Below, piece by piece: positions 56,008 to 64,000 of a stretch of 64,000 nucleotides of DNA. The notes beneath the pieces are model-generated. The model had not been told where the DNA came from, searched no databases, and saw only the letters and a list, made by a program, of their open reading frames with translations. Source of the stretch: Diaporthe sp. PMI_573 (lineage: Eukaryota > Ascomycota > Sordariomycetes > Diaporthales > Diaporthaceae); contig JAJTUP010000120.1 in the NCBI GenBank assembly GCA_021399435.1, positions 62,001-126,000 of the forward strand. Direction: 5' to 3'. The translations under genes were made by a program, and so were the position numbers. Position 1 is the stretch's first letter, and each line of letters opens with the position of its first letter.

Positions 56008-57759
56008 ATGGCGGCCCCTGACGACCCGGCCACTGCGAACTGGAGACAGATCGGCAGCCGCAAACAACATGAGCGAGAGAAAGTCGTCTCGGAATGGTCC
56101 CAGAAGCTGCTCGGGACGCCGAAACCTCGTATTCCGCCAGCACACACAGTGTCAGTCCGGGACTGGGCGGCGCAGAGCGGCCATCTTGACACGAAGCAGC
56201 TGGAGATCACCACGTCCGTGCCCAGCCGCCTCCTGGAGAAGATGGCCGTGGGCATCTGGACCGCCGAGGAGGTGCTTGTTGCATTCATTATCCGGGCAAC
56301 AATCGCACACCACCTAACGAACCCACTTTCGGATGTCTTCTTTGAGAAGGGCCTCACTCGGGCCCGTGAGCTCGACGCGCAGCTCCGGCGGACCGGCCGC
56401 CCTGTGGGACCGCTGCATGGGCTGCCCTTGAGCTTGAAGGACTTGATGAACCTCGAGGGCCACGCCACCACCTTTGGGTTCGTCGCTCTTGCGGACAATA
56501 TCAAATCTGAATCTGACCCGGTGGTGGCCCGTCTCCATGACGCCGGCGCCGTCTTTTACTGCAAGACCAATGTGCCGCAGTCGACCATGTCCGGGGAGTG
56601 TAATAATTTTCTCTACGGCCGGACCAGCACGCCGGACAACAGAAACCTCTCGGCAGGAGGGTCCAGCGGCGGCGAGGGCTCCCTGATAGCCCTCAAAGGG
56701 AGTCCTCTGGGGATTGGCACGGATATTGCGGGCTCAATACGAACTCCTGCAAACTTCAATGGGGTCTACGGCTTGTGTCCGACGTCGGGACGCCTTCCCT
56801 GTCACTCCGCGAAAGAGTCGTCCTTGGAATACATCACTGGCGTCGCGGGGCCAATCAGCAGCTCAATTGATGGTCTCGAGGTCTATGTGAAATCCTTACT
56901 GTCCCTCAGGCCGTGGGAGTGGGACGCAACTTGCCTCCAGAAGCCCTGGGACGATCGGCACTATCAGGAGACGAGGAGTCGGAAGCTTTGTTTCGGCTTC
57001 GTGGCGCACGACGGCATGGTGCAGCCACACCCGCCCATCCGACGAGGCATGCAAGCCGTGAGGGAGGCTCTTCAAAAGGCCAACCACGAAGTTGTTGATA
57101 TCGACATTCTGAGGGCGTCAGACGGCCTTTGGGATACAGCTGTACGCGTGTTCTGTGCCGATGGGGGCGAGGAGCTCCGTAATATCTTAGCGATGGTCCC
57201 CGAGCCCCCGATCCCGGAGATAACCATCCCTCCTGCTTCCATGGCTCTCACTGCCACTCAGCTGAGCTCCTTGGGCAAGAAGCTGATTAAGGTCCGCCAG
57301 GACTTTCTGGAGAGATGGCAGGCGACGAGTGAGATCACCGGGACGGGTCGGCCTGTCGACGTTTGTATCCTGCCTTCTGGCGGGCATGTCGCGCCGCCTC
57401 ACGGTACGATGACATATTTTCTCTACGAGGCCATCTCAAACATCATTGACTGGCCCTGCGCGACGATTCCTGTCAACAACGTTGACGCGACGCTGGACCC
57501 GAAACCGGGGCCTGACGAAGATATCAAGCCGTTATCAAAAGAGGACCAGGAGAACTATGATAAATGTAAGCCACTCCTCCTCCATGCCTGTCACACTGGC
57601 TGACTTTTCTCCCCCTCCCACAAAGACTCACCAGAGGCCTACGAGAACGGCGCCGTATGCTTGCAAGTCCTGGGTCCTCGTCACAGCGAGGAAATGGTCC
57701 TGGCTGCGCTCAGAGTGATGGACAGTGCGCTGGGCAGGGGCAAAGACCATATTCAGTAG
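56008..57759 (+). CDS. amidase (amidase-signature family, FAAH-like triad)
   Basis: Two exons (56008-57565, 57626-57759), 563 residues. The catalytic Ser-cisSer-Lys triad is visible: Lys144 in LSLKDLMN, Ser219 in GGSSGGEGS and Ser243 in GTDIAGSIRTP. The gaps (75 and 24) equal those of fatty acid amide hydrolase. Hydrolyses a carboxamide or N-acyl amide to an acid and an amine or ammonia. Fungal relatives are usually called acetamidase or general amidase. No signal or membrane segment is evident at the N-terminus. Shares a motif-bearing promoter with the permease. Could release the amine that the FAD oxidases then use, or trim an amide from an imported compound. Confidence 0.9.
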
Positions 57760-58175
57760 ACAGGTGGATAACGGCCAGACGGTAGAATCGCGCATGTTGC
57801 AGTGGACGAACACAGATGCTCATATAGAAGCAGACAGGTAAAAGCATCAGGAGACACTCGGACTCCCCAGGAATGTCCCGGTGGCCAATGTGTTGTTGAG
57901 GCTGAGCAGTTAAGAGGGTGCTGCACATTGTCTGGCACCTAGATTACTACCTGTACCCTTTGGTACTATGAGCTAATGTTCCTTGAAATCTCTCTACAAA
58001 CACCATCAATTTCACAGACACCATCGGCACTTTATCATTGTCAACCACTGGTCTTGCATATACGATACCAGAGTGGTCTGGATGCCATTGTCATACTGTG
58101 ATTTCGGGAAGAACATTTCAAGCAGCGAGATATCCGATTTACATCACATAACTTGACGGACTAAATAGAAACTAT
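57760..58175. other. spacer between convergent amidase and oxidase 2 genes
   Basis: 416 bp of 3' flanks without a gene. Confidence 0.4.
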
Positions 58176-59665
58176 CTAGATATTGTACAAAAAGGATTTG
58201 GGAAACCACTCCGGCGCGGCCCACTTGTCGTCCTCGTTGCCGTCCAAGTAGTGTAGGAGCCTATCCGTCATTACGGTGGCGCAAGCGAAGCAGCGGCCCA
58301 TTCCTTCCCCGTTGTGGCCCACAGAGATGAACTCGCCAGGGCTCTCTTTCGACCACCGCCCTACTAGGCTCGCGCCGGTGTTAGTGAAGCCCTGGATGCC
58401 AGTCCACCGGTGACTGACGTCTCGCCCCAGGTCGATGTCGCGGAAGCTATGCGGGAACCCCTTCTCGAGGAACTCGGTCATCAAATCGCAACCTGGGGGC
58501 TTGCCACTTGCCTCCAAGGGAATCGCGACGCTGTCGTCATACTCCCCAACCTGTTCGATGCCGGCCCAGCCGTAGATGAAGGGGCCGTTGTCCGGCCGCT
58601 GGATGAGGTAGTGCCAGAACTCCTCGAACCCCAGGCCTCCGCGCAGGCCAGTCGGGGCGCCCGAGCAGGCATTCGGCACGTTCGGGACGACTGCGATGCA
58701 CTCTGCCTTGCAGCCGAGGACGCCTGCTTGCCCTGCCAACGAGGGTATCAATTGGCTGACGTACGCGTTCGTGGCATGGACAACCGCGCGGCTGCGGATC
58801 GTGCCCCTGTCTGTGGTGACGAGGTAGGATGGCCCAGAGGCCGTCTCGTGCCTGGTTACTGACTTTGCGGGGTTATGAGAGTGAATGGTCAAGCCTGGTA
58901 CCCGCTTTTTGGCATTGTGGAGGATCTCGGCCACGAGCTTGCGAGGGAACACGGTGCCTGACTTGTCAATGCAGTCTCCACCAAAGGGGCACCTTTCGAG
59001 TGCGAAGTTGCTTTCCTGCTCGGCTGTTAGCGGTTGTGCTTCGAGTCAGCCTGAGTGGCGCTACCTACCTGGGCAAGCTGTTCCGCGTCCAAGTAACGGC
59101 CCTCGAGCGTGATGCCCAAGGTCTTGGCAAATTCCACCTCAGCACGTTGCTCGTCTCTCTCCTCCTCCGACGCGAAGACGACGCGCGTGCCGGTGAGGCG
59201 CAGATCGATCTTGTCCCGGATGCCCAGCTTGTCGATGGCATCAAGCATCAGGTCGCGGTTGCGGGTGCCGAGCTTCGCGAGGCGCAGGGCCTCGTCCCGG
59301 CCCGTGAGTTTCACATGGGAGCGCAAGGCGCGTCCCTCGGCGCGGCAGATATGACCTCCGTTGCGGCCGGTGGCGCCAGAGCAGATGCCCCGTGCCTCGA
59401 CGACGGCGATGCGGAGGTCTGGTCTCTTCTCCGCGAGGTTGTAGAGCACCCCGGCCGCAGTGATGCCCGTGCCGATTACAACGACATCTGCCTCGTCCGG
59501 CACTGGCCCAGTGCGGCACTCGTCTCCCAAGTCGATGGGATACGTCTCGATCCAGTAACTTTTACCCTCCCCGTAGTCGGCTGGGCAGGGCGCTGGTGTG
59601 CTGAAGTTGGTGCCATTCGCTTTGAGCTGCTCGGCGTAATGGGATTCAGCTAGCCAGCCTTCCAT
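58176..59665 (-). CDS. FAD-dependent oxidoreductase (DAO family), amine/amino-acid oxidase 2
   Basis: Two exons (59665-59069, 59015-58176) give 478 residues; the intron is 53 nt (GTAGGT..CAG, phase 0). The FAD motif VVVIGTGITAAG is at 61-72 and GICSGATGRNGGHI at 93-106. The remainder has a DAO layout: VVHATNAYVSQLIPSL, HRWTGIQGFTNTGASLVG and EFISVGHNGEGMGRCFACA near the C-terminus. Same family as the oxidase at 51291, but with His in place of Gln after RNGG and an unlike C-terminal FAD loop (GHNGEGMGR versus YSGYGMPY), so substrates probably differ. Head-to-head with the Zn2Cys6 gene (441 bp). A weak variant of the cluster motif lies between them. Confidence 0.88.
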
Positions 59666-60056
59666 GGCGCAGATAGGCTTCTTGTGAGTTTATGACGCGG
59701 AATGGAGATCGGTCGATCACGGATGTGGACATGGTGGCGGGCTGGGTACAAGGCATTATGTACTTAGACATATGGCGTCCATTAGCAGTGACATCCCACC
59801 CAACGGCGACGACCTCCCCATTGTTGAGAGTGTGGTCTTTGGAGCCAGGTTCGTGTCGGCTACTTCGTATCACACCCTCATGTGTGAATGGCGCTCTGAC
59901 CCCGGAACGCCGCAGCGCAGCGGCATTAAGGTTCTCGGCATCTCGGAACCCTCGGCCGCGTGGCATCGCATCCCGAGCTCCACGACCAGGGGTAACGCCG
60001 TCCATCACTCCTCGCGCCGGCCTATTTCTGTCCTGATACCGCACACCCAAAAATTC

Positions 60057-60070
60057 AGCGACGGCCATTT
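60057..60070 (+). promoter_or_regulatory. degenerate cluster motif (weak)
   Basis: AGCGACGGCCATTT resembles the cluster motif but the first half-site is GCG instead of CCG. It lies 37-50 bp before the Zn2Cys6 ATG (60107) and 392 bp before the oxidase 2 ATG (59665). Low support on its own. Confidence 0.25.
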
Positions 60071-60106
60071 TCGAATGAGCCCGCCTCGCTCTGTTTTGCA
60101 TGATCC

Positions 60107-62357
60107 ATGGCGGGGCGAGTCTCCTCTGTGGGGAAGCCAGCAGCCCGGCGGGCCTGTGATCGGTGCTCCAGTCTGGTAAGTCCGCCTCTGCCTGCCACCT
60201 TTGGTTAGCAGTGAAGCTCTCAACCAGCGCAGGCCTGCTGACACTCTTGCCCTCCAGAAGACGCAATGCGATTTTGCCCACCCGTGCTCGAGATGCAGGC
60301 GCCTCGGAGTGGAATGCACCGTGCAAAGACCGGCCCGGCGACGCGGACGTCCCAAGAGGCGGGCCCGAGTCGCGTCGGAAAGCCACACCCCCGATGACAT
60401 GCCTCCAGACAGCAGCCAGCGCCAGTCCCAATCGGTATCCCCTGGTGCCTCGGTCCCCATGACCACGGACACAAAGAGAGCCCTCTCCATTGGTTCCATT
60501 TCTGACCTGCTTCGAGATGTCCCAGGCCGACCAGTTGACCCTGGCATGGTCTTTGCTCTTCTGCATCGCCTCTTCCCGCTCGGTGATGATCTTGGGTTCT
60601 ACGGCATCTTCTTCACTGGCGTTGAGGCGTCGCTTGAGCACCATTCCCCTGGTGCCGGTCAGCATGCCAGGGTGGGACTGGACGAGGAGGCGGTCCTCTA
60701 TGAATATGTCGCTCATCCATGGACTCCGCAGTTGACTGTTGGCTTCGTTTCGGTGGCTCTCGACATCAACGCGCGAAGCCTCTCTTCATTACAACTGGGT
60801 CCGGTAGAATGGGACAAGGAGTCTCTAAGGACAGCCAGTCTTGGTCTGTTGCCGTGTGTAGTCTCGCACTATCAACCGCTAGTTACTGATGCCCTCATCC
60901 TGCTATCATTCAGCTGGACTTGGTGCTTTACTGATCGCCTTGTTCATACATCCTTGCAATGGTACACAATCGCACGGCTAATATTCGAAGGGACGAGTCA
61001 AAATGATATCCTCAGGTCTCGGTAGGCAATGAAGAAATAGCCTGACAGACAGGGCAATATACTCCACCAAGGGACACCGTGCTGACAGTGGCCACATTAC
61101 TAGGACTGAAGTAGGAATGGGCATACAGGACTTGTGGGTTCAAGTTCAACCTTCTCGGGGACTTGCTCAGCAAAATTCTGATCATTACCGCCCTCCACAG
61201 ATCGCTCTCACTGCTTTGCTTCGGCAAGAATGCCCCGCCGGCGCCCCTCCTGTCACACATACCAGCATCCCCTGAAGTCAACACAGCCCATCCGCCATGC
61301 TCCTGCTGGGGACTATTTGGCTCGTTGAGAAGGTATGATCGGATATCTTCCGCAAATTTTTATATTCGTGCTGACAGCATCCACAGCGCCTTTGATTACG
61401 TTCTCAGGGAACCGACTACAGCCACATGTACTTGGCGCGAGGCTTACACTGCATTGGAGAATTTTTTCTACGACTTTCCCGTCAGTCTTCTCAAGCTCGA
61501 CAACGTAGCACACCTCTACCAGGCTGAATCCATGATCTGGATGCACGGCTTGTTCATCCTGCTCTGTCGGTAACCCCCTGCCACCTTTCTCGGAATCCGG
61601 CTTTGCCGCCTGCTCACCATCATGCAGATACCAAGCGAGACCTGCTAGCTATCCTCCTCGACCCCAAGGTGCTGACCGATACTAAGCTCCCGCACGCACT
61701 CGATCATGCCCTCTTGCTTGGGGAAGTGAGCCTCTCTCTCCCCCTTGGACCTGCCCAACAGCTGCCGTCACAGCACCGCAAGGCTAACAACCCCCGGTCG
61801 TTCTTCAGATACTCCCGACGCTGCAGCGCCTCGAAGCTCACCTGGAGACGCTGTCCCCAGCGACCTTGTACTTTGTGCTTGTATCATGCGTGGTGCACGC
61901 GGCAGCTCTCCTGAGCTTCTCGCTCGGAGACGGGGCCGCGCCGTCCAGCGAGCCGCTCCCCGTGCCCCCAAAACTCGCAGGCTCAGCCTGGATACACTCG
62001 AGGGCGCTCGTGGCCATCCGGGATCGCTGCCAGAGGTACGACTCTCCCCTCATCGAGGAGGTCCGGAAACTACTCGACGCCGCGTACGCCCGGGCGGTTC
62101 ATGGGCTGCACGGGGCGGACGGGTTGGATGCGAGGGTGCTCATGCTCTACCGGTGGAAGGGCCGGGGAACTGGCATCCTGCGTCTAGACCCGGACACGGC
62201 GGCGGCCGAGTGGGAATTCTTGCAACCCCCAGACGCCGATATCCTCGGGTCTGTGCCGAGACACGAGACCCAGTGCCATCGACTCCTCTTGGAGGTGTGT
62301 TCCCCGAGAAGCCGTCTATGTGAGCCGGGATACTTTGATTTAAGTATTCTTGTTTGA
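60107..62357 (+). CDS. Zn2Cys6 transcription factor, possibly disrupted in the middle
   Basis: Exon 1 (60107-60175, ATG in CCATGGC context) encodes RRACDRCSSL; intron 60176-60257; exon 2 opens KTQCDFAHPCSRCRRLGVEC. Together they give an exact C-x2-C-x6-C-x5-C-x2-C-x6-C zinc cluster split by the intron, followed by a basic RRRGRPKRR. The middle (to 61018) resembles the start of a fungal_trans regulatory domain. From 61018 to about 61570 I cannot build an unbroken frame: the best frame (QDLWVQVQ ... AMLLLGTIWLVEK) has a TGA at 61273, a possible CGA to TGA. Later exons fit well: YQAESMIWMHGLFILL, intron 61566-61627, KRDLLAILLDPKVL, intron 61726-61808, LEAHLETLSPATLYFVLVSC to the stop at 62357. 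The likely pathway regulator, if intact. Confidence 0.6.
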
Positions 62358-62847
62358 AGATAAAAGTAGAGGTGTTGAAAGCATCGGGAAGGGGAAGTGT
62401 GGGGCGGAAGTCTTGTTCTGCGTCGTATAGAGAGCTGGTGGCCGGCAGAATTCTTGTGTAGAATACTGGGGTTTAAGCACGTTTATCAGGCCAGCCGATA
62501 GATGAGCACAGGCGTGCGAGCTCTCCTAAGTCTCTGAGACAGCAAGAATAGCTGCAACAATATGAGGCCATTTATGCTGCTAATATCAATACCGCGTATC
62601 CTAAATTGGCACGGTGACATGGACCCTGGCAAGTGCTGGGGCGCCGCCGAACCTAAAAGTTGCCGACGGCGAATTTGCACTTGCACGGCGATATGATTTG
62701 TCGCCCGGGTCGTCCACATTTCTCATGTGAAGATATGAAGGACTCATTGCCTCACAGACCAATAAATCTAGCATTTAATAAAACACCCAATGAGAACATT
62801 TTCGATACGTATTGTATCTGGTATTGCTTCTACAGCGTTACCTCAGG
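62358..62847. promoter_or_regulatory. promoter region of the cupin-aminotransferase gene
   Basis: 490 bp with no gene. Contains the third cluster motif (62662-62676), 172 bp upstream of the ATG at 62848. Confidence 0.5.
62662..62676 (+). promoter_or_regulatory. cluster motif, copy 3
   Basis: GCCGACGGCGAATTT, identical over 15 bp to the copy at 46146. Core CCG-A-CGG. Confidence 0.6.
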
Positions 62848-64000
62848 ATGCCTCCCAATATTTCCGTTGTCCAGAGTGCGGATAAGATTGAGCCTCAGAT
62901 TCACGATGCCGCAGGGGTTTATTCCGACCTCATCGGCACCGAGTAAGTCAAGCACTCCAGAACTTGGCATCGTACCTATGTACTGATGCGTACTGATGCC
63001 ACCTTTTCCTCGCAGCGCGACGGCAGAGCATCCACTAGCGGTCGGCGTCTGGGACATTTACGACTTCGACGAGGCGACACCGCCAGGGGTAGCCGAGACG
63101 ACTGAGTTCAAGTACATCATCAGGGGTGAGTCAGCACCGAGAACAGCTCTACTTGGCTTTTAAGCTGACACTCATTGGGACACGGCCTTCAGGCGAAGCA
63201 GTCATCAAGAATGAGTGGAACGGGGAAACGCACGAACTGAAGCCCGGCTCACTGCTCTGGATCCCGGCCGGCTCCAAAATGTCCCTTATCAGGTCCAGCA
63301 ACTGCAGGGCAATCTATGGAGAGGTACGCCAGATGACCACCACGGCCAATAACGACGAGGGCCGTGCAGCTGTCCTACGTGGTCACCTGGACCGCCTAAT
63401 CAGCGCCTTCGTGGAGAGAAATCCGCTCTCCAAGAATGCCATTGAGCGAGCTCGCATCGGAATCCCAGGTGGCACAACGCGTTCGGTCCTCGACAGCGAC
63501 CCGTTCCCCCTGGTGGTCAGGTCCGGCAGGGGCGCGACGCTGACGACAGTCGACGGAAGCACACTCACCGACTTCCAGTCCGACTTCACCGCCGGCCTCT
63601 TCGGACACTCGCACCCGGCGCTGCGGGACGCCGTCGTCGCTGCGGCCGAGAACGGGTTCAGCCTGGGCGCCGTCACGGAGCTCGAGGCGGAGCTCAGCGA
63701 GGCCGTCCGGCGGCGATTCCCCCGCATCGAGCAGGTGCGCTACTGCAACTCGGGCACCGAGGCCAACCTGTACGCCATCGGCGCCGCGCTGGCGCATACG
63801 GGTAGGCGCAAGGTGCTCGTCTTTGACCACGGGTACCACGGCGGCGTGCTGAGCTTCGGCGACGGCGCGACGAACCCGCTCAACGTACCGCACGAGTTCG
63901 TCGTCGGGACGTACGATGACGTGGACAAGACGCGGGCGGTGCTCAGCGCGGACATCGGCGCCATCGTCGTCGAGCCAATGCAGTCGGCCGGGGGGATGCG
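62848..64000 (+). CDS. cupin plus class-III aminotransferase fusion (3' end outside window)
   Basis: Exons 62848-62942, 63016-63125 and 63193 onward join in frame; the gene is cut by the window edge. Residues 1-~115 form a small cupin-like domain (EFKYIIRGEAVIKNEWNGET, then HELKPGSLLWIPAGSKMSL), similar to EutQ-type cupins. From about residue 135 comes a PLP class-III aminotransferase of the glutamate-1-semialdehyde aminomutase type: FPLVVRSGRGATLTTVDGST, DFQSDFTAGLFGHSHPALRD, CNSGTEANLYAIGAALA (phosphate-binding), VFDHGYHGG and IVVEPMQ. The catalytic Lys lies beyond 64000. Could transaminate an aldehyde or amino acid formed by the cluster oxidases. The cupin may bind or gate the substrate. 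Confidence 0.85.

Noticed and set aside
58829..59653. 274-codon plus-strand frame
   Set aside because: Antisense to FAD oxidase 2, whose motifs and intron are clear on the other strand.
59646..60716. 356-codon minus-strand frame
   Set aside because: Overlaps the exact Zn2Cys6 motif and intron on the plus strand; G+C-rich antisense opening.
63396..63893. 165-codon minus-strand frame
   Set aside because: Antisense to the aminotransferase domain.
44295..64000. Polyketide or non-ribosomal peptide biosynthetic cluster
   Set aside because: No PKS, NRPS, terpene synthase or DMATS gene is present; the enzymes are those of catabolism or tailoring.
1..64000. tRNA or rRNA genes
   Set aside because: No convincing B-box-like GGTTCGA stretch with a matching acceptor stem, and no rRNA-like sequence, was seen by eye; a dedicated scan was not possible.

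Overview
The window comes from a filamentous ascomycete (Pezizomycotina, probably a Sordariomycete). Protein genes are split by short introns (50-100 nt, GT..AG). The transposons are fungal families (copia, gypsy, Fot1/pogo, hAT, Mutator-like). Most repeats are riddled with TAG/TAA stops in an otherwise unshifted reading frame, with C:G to T:A changes, which is the signature of repeat-induced point mutation (RIP). The species cannot be named from the sequence alone.

Left half (1-27.9 kb): a RIP-degraded, transposon-dense, AT-rich compartment. It holds a copia retrotransposon relic (1-4.1 kb), a RIP-killed coiled-coil gene (5.9-6.45 kb), one intact conserved hypothetical gene (7.1-8.5 kb), the end of a Mutator-like element (8.9-9.0 kb) and a gypsy integrase fragment (10.06-10.49 kb). 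These are followed by a metacaspase pseudogene with both catalytic residues replaced (11.3-11.7 kb), a Fot1/pogo element with 91-bp inverted ends (12.7-15.0 kb), a hAT transposase tail (16.4-17.0 kb), and a family of GGCGGT-rich repeats in both orientations (17.5-23.95 kb) containing a copia RT fragment. The block ends with a degraded DUF3435 (tyrosine-recombinase-like, the domain of Starship captains) gene at 24.7-27.0 kb, a TTATTTAG microsatellite and an AT-only tract. Composition changes abruptly near 27.87 kb.

Middle (28-44 kb): ordinary genes mixed with insertions. These are a divergent pair of fungal signalling-type genes (an acidic, proline-rich protein with an internal repeat, and a broken DUF7580-like gene), a PQ-loop membrane protein, a 3.1-kb Mutator-like element with perfect 55-bp terminal repeats and a target duplication, a 507-bp foldback element, a metzincin-type metalloprotease, an RNase H fragment and a Fungal_trans_2-type regulator.

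Right (44.3-64 kb): a compact cluster of aldehyde dehydrogenase and self-sufficient CYP505 P450 (divergent), FAD-dependent amine/amino-acid oxidase 1, amino-acid/choline-type permease and FAAH-like amidase (divergent), FAD oxidase 2 and a Zn2Cys6 regulator (divergent), and a cupin-plus-class-III-aminotransferase fusion running off the right edge. A 15-bp motif, GCCG(A/T)CGGCGAATTT, containing an inverted CCG-N-CGG pair, is exact in three intergenic regions of this cluster and 13/15 in a fourth. It is absent from the promoters I read elsewhere, so these genes probably form one regulon controlled by a Zn2Cys6 factor. The enzyme set (uptake, amide cleavage, amine oxidation, aldehyde oxidation, transamination, hydroxylation) suggests catabolism or detoxification of an amine or amide compound, resembling in logic the bacterial Puu putrescine route. 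The substrate is inference.
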